A stretch of DNA of 64,000 nt, taken from positions 1 through 64,000 of the forward strand of contig JBNLBF010000004.1 of NCBI GenBank assembly GCA_050302475.1. The letters are read 5' to 3'. Positions 1 to 8,376 of this stretch are shown here, one piece after another (within the stretch, counting starts at the first letter, position 1; every line of letters starts with the position of its first letter). The notes under the pieces were generated by a model that was not told where the DNA came from, searched no databases, and worked only from the letters and a program-made list of their open reading frames with translations. The position numbers were made by a program, and so were the translations under genes. This stretch comes from NORP23 sp050302475. Lineage in GTDB: Bacteria > Pseudomonadota > Alphaproteobacteria > Rhodobacterales > Rhodobacteraceae.

Positions 1-655
1 CTTCGAGGTCATCCAGACGCTCGCCTGTCGCTTCATCCCGACTGTCGATGATCCAGCGATAGGCGTGAAGCAAGGCAGCGGGGCCAAGATAACGGTCACC
101 GTTCCACCAATAGCTGGGGCACGCCGTCGAGCAGCTTGCGCACATCACGCATTCATAAAGCCCGTCCAGCTTGCGCCGATCGTCGATCGATTGGCGCCAT
201 TCTTTCTCCGGCTGATTGGTTTTCGTTTCCAGCCACGGCATGATGGAGGCATGCTGCGCATAGAAATGCGTCAAATCAGGAACAAGGTCTTTGACAACCG
301 GCATGTGAGGCAGCGGGTAAATCTTGATCTCGCCCTTGATCTCATCGAGCCCGTACGTGCAGGCCAATGTGTTCTTCCCATCGATATTCATCGCGCAGGA
401 CCCGCATATCCCCTCACGACAAGACCGACGGAAGGTCAGGGTCGGATCAATCTCATTCTTGATCTTGATCAGCGCATCCAGAACCATCGGCCCGCAATCG
501 TCGAGGTCAACATGGTAAGTATCAACCCGCGGATTTTCCCCAGTGTCCGGGTCCCAACGATAGATTTTAATGGCACGGACATTTTTCCCGTCGGGCTTAG
601 GCCAGGATTTTCCTGCCGTCATACGGGAATTTTTGGGGAGCGTTAATTCGACCAT
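1..655 (-). CDS. sdhB: Succinate dehydrogenase iron-sulfur subunit (3' end cut by window edge)
   Basis: Iron-sulfur subunit of complex II, passing electrons from the SdhA flavin to quinone at the inner membrane. The ATG is at 655 on the minus strand and about 218 codons are visible before the window edge; no stop is seen. The [2Fe-2S] cysteines (C79, C84, C87, C99 in REGICGSC context) and the first cysteines of the 4Fe-4S/3Fe-4S region (CVMCASCSTACP, about residue 170) are intact. It is separated from sdhA by two small lipoprotein genes and a sulfotransferase-like gene, and lies 35 bp after the latter. Identity is certain from motifs; only the C-terminus is missing. Confidence 0.97.
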   Translation of the reverse strand, partial: MVELTLPKNSRMTAGKSWPKPDGKNVRAIKIYRWDPDTGENPRVDTYHVDLDDCGPMVLDALIKIKNEIDPTLTFRRSCREGICGSCAMNIDGKNTLACTYGLDEIKGEIKIYPLPHMPVVKDLVPDLTHFYAQHASIMPWLETKTNQPEKEWRQSIDDRRKLDGLYECVMCASCSTACPSYWWNGDRYLGPAALLHAYRWIIDSRDEATGERLDDLE

Positions 656-690
656 GGTGCATTTCCTACGATTAACTTGTCTTTATCAAC

Positions 691-1515
691 TCATGTGGAT
701 TCCGACAACGCAATAATTTTATCCAACTGTGACTCAATGTCCGGATAAAGTTTCGATACGTTATTGCAAAACGAGATGTCATATCGTGCTAGCTCGGCGA
801 TTGCTCTGAAGGCGGGCTCCCCTGACAGAGATTTCCATCTTTCTGTAAGGCCGGTTTCAACGCTGGTTCCAACCGAGTGTTTGAAAGATGACCCGCCACC
901 ATATTCCGATTGCTTGCCTGTAGAATTGTCAATTTCTTCAATTTCCAACTCTTGTAGCAGTCTCGCTCGATAAGTTTGATCTGATACCCAAAGATCAAAA
1001 TCTATCATAACAAACTTCGTCGGAGCTGAAGCGGCGACATACGACATATTCTTGTATAACTGTACGAAAGGTACAATTGCCATAGGCCCTGAAACACCGC
1101 GCTTCGTGTCAAATTCCTCGACCATTAGCAAATTATAAAAGGAGGCGAGCCAGTTAGGAAAACTGCGATAGACGATCACATTTTTCCAATCGGTTTCTCT
1201 TTGATAACCTTGGGTTAACTTATGGAGTTTTTTCAGATTTGGTGGCTGATCTTCGTATGAAACTACGTGGTGCTTCCAGTCTTCTCTATTTTTCTTAAGT
1301 TTCTCGGCGCGATTTCCACGGTTTCGAAATGGCGTCCCATACTTTCTTTCATTGAGTTCGATATATTGAAAGCTGTCAAGCGGATCCCCGGCTAAGCAAT
1401 CGTTTATAAATAAACTTGGCTCGCCAATATTTCTCCGCAACCAATCAATTACGGCGTGGTTACCGCTGCGTCTCATCCCGAAAATACGAAAGCGGTGACC
1501 AGGATCGTTTTGCAT
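691..1515 (-). CDS. P-loop sulfotransferase-like protein inserted before sdhB
   Basis: A 274-residue protein resembling PAPS-dependent sulfotransferases. Near the N-terminus (residues 12-25) GMRRSGNHAVIDWL fits the 5'-phosphosulfate binding loop. VIVYRSFPNWLASFYN (about 115-130) fits the 3'-phosphate binding element with Arg and Ser. A glycine-rich GGGSSF and a TERWKSL stretch near the C-terminus fit the family's PAPS-contacting end. The acceptor is unknown; glycan sulfation is the usual role in bacteria. It lies within the sdh operon, upstream of sdhB on the same strand, and its DNA is visibly richer in A and T than its neighbours, which suggests later acquisition. No signal peptide is seen, so it is probably cytoplasmic. 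Confidence 0.72.
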   Translation of the reverse strand: MQNDPGHRFRIFGMRRSGNHAVIDWLRRNIGEPSLFINDCLAGDPLDSFQYIELNERKYGTPFRNRGNRAEKLKKNREDWKHHVVSYEDQPPNLKKLHKLTQGYQRETDWKNVIVYRSFPNWLASFYNLLMVEEFDTKRGVSGPMAIVPFVQLYKNMSYVAASAPTKFVMIDFDLWVSDQTYRARLLQELEIEEIDNSTGKQSEYGGGSSFKHSVGTSVETGLTERWKSLSGEPAFRAIAELARYDISFCNNVSKLYPDIESQLDKIIALSEST

Positions 1516-1619
1516 TTCAACCTTCAGTATTTTGACTTTTCAGGCGCGAAAGTTGATGGATGTATCCTCTCTCCGGAAAAGCAGGCCAAAGGCATCCGAT
1601 ATTTTGCCGAACTGAGAAG

Positions 1620-1649
1620 AAAGGGTCTGACTCGGTTGAGTGACCCTTT
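1620..1649 (-). terminator. Strong stem-loop after the sdhA-linked lipoprotein genes
   Basis: An 8-bp arm pair (AAAGGGTC/GACCCTTT) encloses a second 4-bp pair (ACTC/GAGT) around a 4-nt loop, with a 2-nt bulge. On the minus strand it starts about 10 nt after the 74-residue lipoprotein gene and is followed by a pyrimidine-rich run (CTTCTC) rather than a clean U-tract. It could be a partial terminator or an mRNA 3' stabiliser separating sdhCDA from the sulfotransferase-sdhB part. Confidence 0.5.
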
Positions 1650-1658
1650 CCTAGCTTT

Positions 1659-1883
1659 TTACTTATCGCCCAGCGACGAAATCAGCGTGCCGCCATTCTC
1701 GATGAACAGGATCGCGCGTTCCTGTTGCGCCGGGGTCAGGTCTTGCCAAATGCGCAATTCATCCGGGGAAAGGTTCAGCGCCGATACCCGGGCATTGTAG
1801 GCGATGGATTCCTCGGTCGGGATGTCACACCCGGCAAGGACAGAGGTTGCGAGCAGGGCAACGCTGAGCGTTACGAATTTCAT
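1659..1883 (-). CDS. Small lipoprotein in the sdh operon
   Basis: A 74-residue predicted lipoprotein. The signal peptide (residues 1-17) ends in a lipobox VLAGC with Cys19 as the lipidation site. The mature part is about 55 residues, mostly polar, with a segment SPDELRIWQDLTPAQQERA that should form helices. Its start overlaps the stop of the preceding 95-residue lipoprotein gene by 4 bases, so the two are probably translationally coupled. I recognise no function. Its place between sdhA and sdhB suggests co-expression with complex II, but nothing in the sequence shows a role in its assembly. Confidence 0.75.
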   Translation of the reverse strand: MKFVTLSVALLATSVLAGCDIPTEESIAYNARVSALNLSPDELRIWQDLTPAQQERAILFIENGGTLISSLGDK

Positions 1884-2167
1884 GATGGAGCTCCTATTAT
1901 TTGTCCATTCTGTTCCAGGTCATTCATGCACCGGGCATAGACCGCATCCGGGTCGTCACCGCGAATATATGAATCGCTGATAGAAATGCCTGCTGAGAAA
2001 CTTGGTCCGCCAGTCCCGACCCCAATAGCAACATTGCCTTGTGGGCCACGAGCAGCATCGGCTTTGTCTTCGCAAAGCGCGCGTGCCTCGGCAAATGTAT
2101 ATTGCGGTGGTGTACAAGCGGCCAAAGCCAGCCCGGTAACCGACAACAAAATCATATTACGGAGCAT
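1880..2167 (-). CDS. Small glycine-containing lipoprotein downstream of sdhA
   Basis: A 95-residue predicted lipoprotein, with a signal peptide of about 16 residues and lipobox LAAC (Cys17). The mature part holds a glycine-rich stretch with GVGTGG (about residues 48-60) and two further cysteines (about 32 and 80) that could form a disulfide in the periplasm. It begins 12 bp after the sdhA stop and overlaps the next lipoprotein gene by 4 bases. The family is not recognised by name. Confidence 0.75.
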   Translation of the reverse strand: MLRNMILLSVTGLALAACTPPQYTFAEARALCEDKADAARGPQGNVAIGVGTGGPSFSAGISISDSYIRGDDPDAVYARCMNDLEQNGQIIGAPS

Positions 2168-2179
2168 AGTCTCCCCTCC

Positions 2180-3988
2180 TCAATACACCCTGGCTTTTGG
2201 GGCGATCTTTTTCAGATCAATCCCGCCCTGATCCTCGGGTGTTAGCGGATCAAGGTGAACATCGCGATAAGAGAGCGTAACCTTACCCTTGGAGTCAAGT
2301 CTCGCAAGCGTATGTTTTCGCCAGTTTTTATCGTCCCGGTCGGGGAAATCTTCGTGCGCGTGGGCGCCGCGGCTTTCCTTACGGGCCTCAGCCGAGACAA
2401 TCGTCGCCAAGGCGTTTGGCATCAGATTTGTCAACTCCAGCGTCTCCATCAGGTCGGAATTCCAGATCATGGAGCGGTCCGTGACCTTGATATCCGACAT
2501 CTGATCGGCCACCGCCGCCATACGTTCCACACCCTGTGCAAGCGAGTCAGACGAGCGGAATACCGCTGCGTCATCCTGCATGGTTTTCTGCATGGTGAGG
2601 CGTAAATCGGCTGTCGGGACGGCCCCGTCGGCATAGCGAAGCGAATCGAAACGCTCCATTGCCTGATCAACACTATCGGAATTGAGCGGCGCATTGGGCG
2701 CATTCGGGTCGACATATTCACCTGCACGAATTGCTGCCGCACGGCCAAAGACAACGAGGTCGATCAGCGAGTTTGAACCCAACCGGTTCGCTCCGTGAAC
2801 GGAGGCACAGCCCGCCTCGCCCACCGCCATCAGGCCGGGCAGAACACGATCATGTTCTTTGGCAGTTGGGTCCAGAACCTCGCCCCAATAATTCGTCGGG
2901 ATGCCACCCATATTGTAATGGACCGTCGGCAGAACAGGGATCGGTTCTTTGGTCAGGTCAACGCCTGCAAAAATCTGGGCGCTTTCGGAAATGCCCGGCA
3001 AACGTTCCGCCAAGGTTTCCGGCGGGATATGGTCCAAATGCAGGAACACGTGATCTTTGTTCGGCCCAACGCCGCGCCCTTCGCGGATTTCGATGGTGGA
3101 ACAGCGGCTGACCACATCACGAGACGCGAGGTCTTTGTAGGTCGGCGCGTAACGTTCCATGAAACGCTCGCCCTCGGAATTCGTCAGATACCCGCCTTCG
3201 CCGCGCGCCCCTTCGGTGATCAGGCAGCCTGCGCCATAAATGCCGGTTGGGTGGAATTGTACGAACTCCATATCCTGAAGCGGCAGACCCTGACGGGCCA
3301 CCATGCCGCCACCGTCACCTGTGCAGGTGTGGGCCGAGGTGCAGGAGAAATAGGCGCGGCCGTAGCCGCCCGTTGCCAAGACAACCATCTTGGCGTTGAA
3401 CCGATGCAGCGTGCCGTCATCCAGTTTCCACGCCAGAATACCCTGACAGGACCCATCCTCAGCCATGATCAGATCGATCGCGAAATATTCGATGTAGAAT
3501 TCAGCATTATGTTTCAGCGACTGACCGTAAAGCGTGTGCAGGATTGCGTGGCCGGTGCGGTCGGCTGCGGCACAGGTGCGCTGCACGGGTGGACCTTCGC
3601 CATATTCGGTGGTGTGGCCGCCGAACGGGCGCTGGTAAATCTTACCGTCTTCGGTGCGGCTGAAAGGCACCCCGTAATGTTCCAGCTCGTAAACCGCCTT
3701 TGGGGCTTCGCGCGCCAGATATTCCATCGCGTCAGTGTCGCCCAGCCAGTCGGAGCCCTTAACCGTGTCATACATATGCCACTGCCAGCTATCGGGTCCC
3801 ATATTGGACAAGGACGCAGCGATCCCGCCCTGCGCTGCAACCGTGTGCGAGCGGGTCGGGAAAACCTTGGTGACACAAGCTGTTTTCAGCCCCTGTTCTG
3901 CCATGCCAAGCGTTGCGCGCAGACCGGCACCCCCGGCACCTACGACAACAACATCGTAAGTATGGTCGATGAATTCATATGCGGCCAT
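2180..3988 (-). CDS. sdhA: Succinate dehydrogenase flavoprotein subunit
   Basis: Catalytic subunit of complex II, oxidising succinate to fumarate. The 602-residue length matches the alphaproteobacterial/mitochondrial type. An N-terminal dinucleotide fold (VVVGAGGAGLRA, residues 13-25) is followed by the flavinylation segment with His48 in SHTVAAQGG. The substrate-region motifs HPTGIYGAG and GCASVHGANRLGSNS are present. It sits 12 bp after sdhD and is followed closely by two lipoprotein genes before sdhB. A long open frame on the opposite strand (2795-4006) is a codon-bias shadow. Confidence 0.98.
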   Translation of the reverse strand: MAAYEFIDHTYDVVVVGAGGAGLRATLGMAEQGLKTACVTKVFPTRSHTVAAQGGIAASLSNMGPDSWQWHMYDTVKGSDWLGDTDAMEYLAREAPKAVYELEHYGVPFSRTEDGKIYQRPFGGHTTEYGEGPPVQRTCAAADRTGHAILHTLYGQSLKHNAEFYIEYFAIDLIMAEDGSCQGILAWKLDDGTLHRFNAKMVVLATGGYGRAYFSCTSAHTCTGDGGGMVARQGLPLQDMEFVQFHPTGIYGAGCLITEGARGEGGYLTNSEGERFMERYAPTYKDLASRDVVSRCSTIEIREGRGVGPNKDHVFLHLDHIPPETLAERLPGISESAQIFAGVDLTKEPIPVLPTVHYNMGGIPTNYWGEVLDPTAKEHDRVLPGLMAVGEAGCASVHGANRLGSNSLIDLVVFGRAAAIRAGEYVDPNAPNAPLNSDSVDQAMERFDSLRYADGAVPTADLRLTMQKTMQDDAAVFRSSDSLAQGVERMAAVADQMSDIKVTDRSMIWNSDLMETLELTNLMPNALATIVSAEARKESRGAHAHEDFPDRDDKNWRKHTLARLDSKGKVTLSYRDVHLDPLTPEDQGGIDLKKIAPKARVY

Positions 3989-4000
3989 GGGATACTCCGG

Positions 4001-4375
4001 TTATAGGGCAATTTTGGCGATGGCGAAAACGGCTGTCAGGCCAAAGAGCCAACAGAACAAAACATTCGCGATCAGGCAGAAATTGCGCATGAATTTTCCA
4101 TGCACGTAATCTTCGATCACAACCTGCAGACCCAGTTTCAGATGGGTGAAAGCTGTGATGAAGAACAGGATGGCGATGATGGCGTTAATGGGGTGAGAGT
4201 ATGCCTCGATCACCCGGTCATGCGCCGCGCCGACGTTATAGGCAAACGGGATTACAAACAGGATCGCCAGTGGGATCAGGGCAAGAGCGGTGATGCGTTG
4301 TACGATGAAATGATGTGTCCCATCCTTGGCAGATCCAAGTCCGGTCACGCGTTTTCTGTCGGTCAGATAGCTCAT
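4001..4375 (-). CDS. sdhD: Succinate dehydrogenase hydrophobic membrane anchor subunit
   Basis: A 124-residue membrane anchor of complex II with three predicted transmembrane helices (about residues 25-48, 60-80 and 98-120). HFIVQRITALALIP near the N-terminus and HLKLGLQVVIEDYVH in the second helix match the SdhD family, the latter carrying the probable haem/quinone-region histidine. Its start overlaps the sdhC stop by 4 bases (ATGA), and sdhA follows after 12 bp. Confidence 0.95.
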   Translation of the reverse strand: MSYLTDRKRVTGLGSAKDGTHHFIVQRITALALIPLAILFVIPFAYNVGAAHDRVIEAYSHPINAIIAILFFITAFTHLKLGLQVVIEDYVHGKFMRNFCLIANVLFCWLFGLTAVFAIAKIAL

Positions 4376-4755
4376 ACGATCACCAATGTCAGAATGGTCA
4401 GCAGGACGGAGCAGATGATCACCGCAACGCCAGATTTGGCGGCCGGTCCATTTTCAAGACCGATGATAACATCCCACAGAAGATGCCGAATGCCGTTGCA
4501 GAAATGATACCAGAGCGCCCACAATGATCCGACAAGGATCAGAATGCCAAACCAGCTGGTCAGAAACGCGTTCGCCGTGGCGTAATATTCCGGTCCGGTG
4601 GAGGCGGCAAGAAACCACCAGACGACAAGGACAAGTCCAAGTGCCATTCCAACGCCGGTGATCCGGTGTACGATTGAGGTGAACATCGTTAGTCCGAAAT
4701 GATATACGGACAAATGCGGTGACAGTGGGCGGTTTCCGCGATTGACGTCGGCCAT
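4372..4755 (-). CDS. sdhC: Succinate dehydrogenase cytochrome b556 subunit
   Basis: A 127-residue haem b-binding anchor of complex II. Family signatures are RPLSPHLSVY (residues 9-18), SIVHRITG (about 27-34) and HFCNGIRHLLWD (about 83-94), the last containing the haem ligand His. Three transmembrane helices are predicted. It is the first gene of the sdh operon, and the preceding gene on the same strand ends only 68 bp upstream. Confidence 0.96.
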   Translation of the reverse strand: MADVNRGNRPLSPHLSVYHFGLTMFTSIVHRITGVGMALGLVLVVWWFLAASTGPEYYATANAFLTSWFGILILVGSLWALWYHFCNGIRHLLWDVIIGLENGPAAKSGVAVIICSVLLTILTLVIV

Positions 4756-4823
4756 GCTTGCTCCCTGCTTTGCTTGCTGGCTTCTTAGGGCGTTTTTAAG
4801 CGCATTCCAAGGAGAATACCAGA

Positions 4824-5645
4824 TCAGCGATTGGCATTAGGTGCGACAATTTCTTCAATCCGGCGGGACAAAGGCGGGACAAGCTCGTTGCACATGAGGA
4901 TTTTCGACCCGGACGGATCATAAAACGCATTGTCCTCTCCGCATTCCGTCAGACGAACGCGCACCTTTGATCTCAGAGCAAATTGTTCGTTCAGCATTTT
5001 TACGGCGTCTTCGACAACGCGATGTGATTCCAGAACATATTTATTATTGGATTCAGCATATTCGTCGATCACCAGCCAGTCGAAACCCGGTTCTTCGCGT
5101 ACAATGGACTCTATTACTTCTCCCCAGGCGCGCTCAGCCATCCAGCGCTCTTCCTCGCAGGTTTCCATACGTGAGGCAGGCAGCCCGTTTTCAATCGCGA
5201 AATCATCGCGCAGGTCCACATCGCCGCCGTAATAAATGCAGATCGTATTATAATATCGCACCAGATCCAGCGAATGCACACCTGCATAGTAAGGGTCAGC
5301 GCGCCCGAAGCGATGATTGGCTTGCAGAAATTGATCCGCTGACGCCCATGTGACGAGTTCCGCCTGATCTTCGGGCAATAAATATTCCGTCAGGATCACC
5401 GCAAAATAATCTGCTGCGTCCTCTTCCCGCGCATAGATCGGCAGGTTCAGCTTATCGATCAATGCGTGCCCAACCTCGTGAAAGAAGGTCGCAAGCACGT
5501 TTGCTTCGACATAGCTCATAACCTCGTCACTGAAAGGCGATTCCGCCGACCCGGCGGAGCTCTTGCTGGCCGGATTTGTGATGTCCTTGGCGCTCAGGCT
5601 TCCGGCAAAAAGGTAGGCGATCAGGAAAATAGTGAAACGAAACAT
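4824..5645 (-). CDS. DUF4344-type putative secreted metallopeptidase
   Basis: About 273 residues from the ATG at 5645. This start is chosen because a good signal peptide (MFRFTIFLIAYLFAGSLSA) begins there; a longer frame runs to 5702 but lacks a signal-like start. A zinc-peptidase motif HEVGHALIDKL is followed by EEDAADYF, giving the two His and a downstream acidic ligand expected of gluzincin-like enzymes. The overall pattern, including tryptophan-rich ERWMAERAWGEVIE and a cysteine pair near the C-terminus, fits the DUF4344 family. It is probably exported to the periplasm; the substrate is unknown. Confidence 0.8.
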   Translation of the reverse strand: MFRFTIFLIAYLFAGSLSAKDITNPASKSSAGSAESPFSDEVMSYVEANVLATFFHEVGHALIDKLNLPIYAREEDAADYFAVILTEYLLPEDQAELVTWASADQFLQANHRFGRADPYYAGVHSLDLVRYYNTICIYYGGDVDLRDDFAIENGLPASRMETCEEERWMAERAWGEVIESIVREEPGFDWLVIDEYAESNNKYVLESHRVVEDAVKMLNEQFALRSKVRVRLTECGEDNAFYDPSGSKILMCNELVPPLSRRIEEIVAPNANR

Positions 5646-5705
5646 ATGTATATCCGGTAGATGGGTTCCCCTAAAGAAACCGCAGAAAACCGATTCCCGC
5701 AAGGA

Positions 5706-5912
5706 TTACAGACTGCTGAGCTTCATTTCCGGAGAATATTCCTGATCCCCGACATCCTTGATAACGGCTTGTGCGCACCGCATCACTCCGCGTTTTTCGT
5801 CAAATGACATGGTTGGGCTGCCATGCAGCACCCAGCCTTTGGACAAGGCTTCGGTCACTTTGTGGCAAAACGCCGATGTGTCATCTTCGGTCAGCAGTCG
5901 GTAGGCATACAT
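5706..5912 (-). CDS. DUF1737 domain protein
   Basis: A 68-residue cytoplasmic protein. The conserved pattern YRLLTEDDTSAFCHKV, KGWVLHGSPT and a CAQAVIK ending matches the small DUF1737 family, in which a single domain makes up the whole protein. No function is known. It follows the NnrU-family gene on the minus strand by 2 bp and is probably co-transcribed with it. Confidence 0.85.
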   Translation of the reverse strand: MYAYRLLTEDDTSAFCHKVTEALSKGWVLHGSPTMSFDEKRGVMRCAQAVIKDVGDQEYSPEMKLSSL

Positions 5913-5914
5913 GT

Positions 5915-6481
5915 CTATCTCCCGGGCAGTGGTGATGGTCCCAGATATCCGTGAAGGACCACAATTATCACATATATCGGAACCGTCATAGCCAACGCCA
6001 GAAGGTCTCCCTTCATAACGCCCTGAGTACGGTCCGCCCAGGTGCCTTCGCGAATGTTGATCGCCATTATTTCAGCATCCGCCCAGGCTGCGATTCCAGC
6101 GAAAAGCACGATTGAGGCAAGATCTCCGCGGACAAATAAATGTGCCGCCGCCCAGAACATCGCAGCCAGCAGCATCGGGTGGCGAAGTCGCGCTTTGACA
6201 AATCCGGTGCCATAGCTGGATACGAGCAGGAACAGCGAAATCGCCATCAGGGACATGTTGACATGAACACCCCAGGTCGGGGGGGTGTAGACTGGCTGAA
6301 ACGCGGCAGATTTGTAGCCGAAGATCATCAGCGCAAACCCCGCCATCAGCAACAGTGAGGTCAGGCCTTTAACCCGTTGTTCGCCGATTGAACCGCGTAA
6401 GGCTGCGTATCTGACTGGGACCAGTCGTTTGAACAGATGGACGAATGCCCACAACAACAATCCAACAACCAACATTCCCAT
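5915..6481 (-). CDS. NnrU family membrane protein
   Basis: A 188-residue integral membrane protein with about five transmembrane helices. The pattern (LWAFVHLFKRL, a LRGSIGEQRVKGL loop, and RHPMLLAAMFWAAAHL in the middle) matches NnrU, linked in other bacteria to nitrogen-oxide metabolism, with relatives in isoprenoid or carotenoid pathways. No denitrification gene is nearby, so a nitrogen-oxide role is not supported here. It lies between a DUF1737 gene and a TauE/SafE permease gene, all on the minus strand with 2-13 bp gaps. Confidence 0.85.
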   Translation of the reverse strand: MGMLVVGLLLWAFVHLFKRLVPVRYAALRGSIGEQRVKGLTSLLLMAGFALMIFGYKSAAFQPVYTPPTWGVHVNMSLMAISLFLLVSSYGTGFVKARLRHPMLLAAMFWAAAHLFVRGDLASIVLFAGIAAWADAEIMAINIREGTWADRTQGVMKGDLLALAMTVPIYVIIVVLHGYLGPSPLPGR

Positions 6482-6494
6482 GACGCCCCCCCCT

Positions 6495-7247
6495 TTAGGT
6501 CAGTGCGTCATATATGAGTTTCGCGCCTGTAATAAGCAAGAAAGTATATGCCAGCATGAAAAATATCCGGTCCGACATTTTCTTGTGCAACCATACACCC
6601 AGCAAGGTCCCGGTGATGGCCACAGGCGACAGGGCGGCAACAGCCTTCACCGTTTCGGTCGTGAACATCCCCAGCAGAAAGTAAGGGCCGAACTTGATCA
6701 GATTGATCCACCAGAACACCACCACAGTCGTCGCCTGAAATGTGAACTTGTCCAACCGTTGGCTCAGCAATTGGATCGAGGCCGGCGGCCCACCCGCGTG
6801 GCTGATAAAGCTGGTAAATCCCGCCAACGCCCCCCAGGTGCCGCAAGTCGTTGGATTGAACGGTTTATGTGGGACCTCAATCCAGCCCCGCGACCGTGCG
6901 AACTGAAACAGGACGAAGGCAACTGCAACCGAACCAATCAGGAACCGCAAAACATCAGGGTTTGCGATCCGAAACAGGGCCCAGCCCAACAGAACACCCG
7001 GTATCGCGCCGATCATCAGCCATTTGGCATTCTGCCAATCCCAGTGTTTCCAGTAAGCTTTGATCGCAGATATATCCATGATCATCAGCAAAGGCAGCAT
7101 AAGTGCCACGGCCATTTCCGGCGGCAGGATCAGCGCCAGAAAGGGTGTCGCCGCGAATGCCGCACCAGACCCGAATCCGCCCTTGGAAACGCCTGCGAAC
7201 AGTACGGCCGGAACTGCAAACATAAAAAACGTGAGGCTTAACTCCAT
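6495..7247 (-). CDS. TauE/SafE family membrane permease
   Basis: A 250-residue membrane protein with about eight hydrophobic segments. The N-terminal GVSKGGFGSG and the mid-protein GFTSFISHAGGPPASIQLL are the repeated glycine-rich signatures of the TauE/SafE (DUF81) family. Members export sulfite, sulfoacetate or other organic anions; the substrate here cannot be read. It is the first gene of a three-gene minus-strand unit with nnrU-like and DUF1737 genes, divergent from mdh. Confidence 0.9.
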   Translation of the reverse strand: MELSLTFFMFAVPAVLFAGVSKGGFGSGAAFAATPFLALILPPEMAVALMLPLLMIMDISAIKAYWKHWDWQNAKWLMIGAIPGVLLGWALFRIANPDVLRFLIGSVAVAFVLFQFARSRGWIEVPHKPFNPTTCGTWGALAGFTSFISHAGGPPASIQLLSQRLDKFTFQATTVVVFWWINLIKFGPYFLLGMFTTETVKAVAALSPVAITGTLLGVWLHKKMSDRIFFMLAYTFLLITGAKLIYDALT

Positions 7248-7262
7248 CGCGGCGGGCCTTGT

Positions 7263-7274
7263 ATTATCGATAAT
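7263..7274. promoter_or_regulatory. 12-bp perfect palindrome between the tauE-like gene and mdh
   Basis: ATTATCGATAAT is a perfect inverted repeat, 16 bp upstream of the tauE-like start codon in a 147-bp divergent intergenic region. It may be an operator for either direction. No second copy is seen nearby. Confidence 0.35.
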
Positions 7275-7331
7275 TGTCTGGTGGGTTTAATGCGAATTGT
7301 CGCAGAGCACCAGAACCCAAATCGTTTCTCC

Positions 7332-7360
7332 TTGCGGAAAAATGTGATAGCGGATAGCAA
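7332..7360 (+). promoter_or_regulatory. Putative sigma-70 type promoter of mdh
   Basis: TTGCGG, a 17-bp spacer and TAGCAA lie upstream of mdh, leaving a leader of about 28 nt with a purine-rich ribosome site (AGGGAG) before the ATG at 7395. Read by eye; the -10 match is weak. Confidence 0.4.
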
Positions 7361-7394
7361 ACGCGCCAAATTGAACCTGACAGGGAGTAATACC

Positions 7395-8357
7395 ATGGCC
7401 AGAGCAAAAATCGCCCTCATCGGAGCCGGACAGATTGGCGGCACTCTTGCCCATCTCGCGGCAATGAAAGAACTGGGCGATGTTGTCTTATTCGATATCG
7501 CCGAAGGCATTCCACAGGGCAAAGCCCTCGATATTGCAGAATCCGGACCGGTAGATGGATTTGACGCCACCATGGTCGGTGCCAATGATTATACGGCAAT
7601 TGCCGGTGCAGACGTTTGTATCGTAACTGCCGGTGTGGCCCGCAAACCGGGGATGAGCCGCGACGACCTGTTGGGTATCAACCTGAAAGTCATGAAGTCC
7701 GTGGGCGAGGGTATCAAAGAACATGCGCCAAACGCGTTTGTGATCTGCATCACCAACCCGCTTGACGCGATGGTTTGGGCTTTGCAGAAATTCTCGGGTC
7801 TGCCCGCTGAAAAAGTTTGCGGTATGGCTGGTGTTCTGGATAGCGCCCGCTTCCGCCATTTCCTAGCTGACGAGTTCGAAGTTTCCGTCAAAGACGTCAC
7901 CGCCTTTGTGCTGGGCGGGCATGGCGACACGATGGTGCCGCTGACGCGCTACTCCACCGTTGCAGGAATTCCCTTGCCTGATCTGGTCGAAATGGGTTGG
8001 ACCACTCAGGACAAACTGGACGCGATTGTTCAACGCACCCGTGATGGCGGCGCAGAAATCGTTGGCCTGCTGAAAACAGGATCCGCTTTCTATGCGCCTG
8101 CAACATCGGCCATCGAAATGGCTGAGGCTTACCTGAAAGATCAGAAACGCGTTCTGCCTTGCGCTGCTATGGTCAAAGACGCCTATGGCCTTAAAGAGAT
8201 CTATGTTGGTGTTCCAACCATTATCGGGGCCGGCGGCATCGAAAAAGTTGTCGAGATTGAGCTGAATAAAGAGGAACAGGCGATGTTCGATCATTCGGTT
8301 GACGCCGTGAAAGGACTGGTCGAGGCCTGCAAAGGAATCGATGGCTCGCTAGCCTGA
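7395..8357 (+). CDS. mdh: Malate dehydrogenase (LDH-like type)
   Basis: Converts malate and NAD to oxaloacetate in the TCA cycle. The protein is 320 residues, typical of the LDH-like bacterial MDH. It has the NAD fold IALIGAGQIGG (residues 6-16), the substrate-loop GVARKPGMSRDDLL, the active-site segment VLGGHGDTMVP with catalytic His, and CITNPLDAM. The ATG at 7395 is preceded by AGGGAG; an upstream in-frame extension to 7281 has no family similarity. It is followed by a clear terminator, so it is not co-transcribed with the suc genes. Confidence 0.98.
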   Translation: MARAKIALIGAGQIGGTLAHLAAMKELGDVVLFDIAEGIPQGKALDIAESGPVDGFDATMVGANDYTAIAGADVCIVTAGVARKPGMSRDDLLGINLKVMKSVGEGIKEHAPNAFVICITNPLDAMVWALQKFSGLPAEKVCGMAGVLDSARFRHFLADEFEVSVKDVTAFVLGGHGDTMVPLTRYSTVAGIPLPDLVEMGWTTQDKLDAIVQRTRDGGAEIVGLLKTGSAFYAPATSAIEMAEAYLKDQKRVLPCAAMVKDAYGLKEIYVGVPTIIGAGGIEKVVEIELNKEEQAMFDHSVDAVKGLVEACKGIDGSLA

Positions 8358-8376
8358 TCAATCCATCAGTTTGACT

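Noticed and set aside
2795..4006. 403-codon open frame opposite sdhA
   Set aside because: Antisense shadow of a well-conserved gene.
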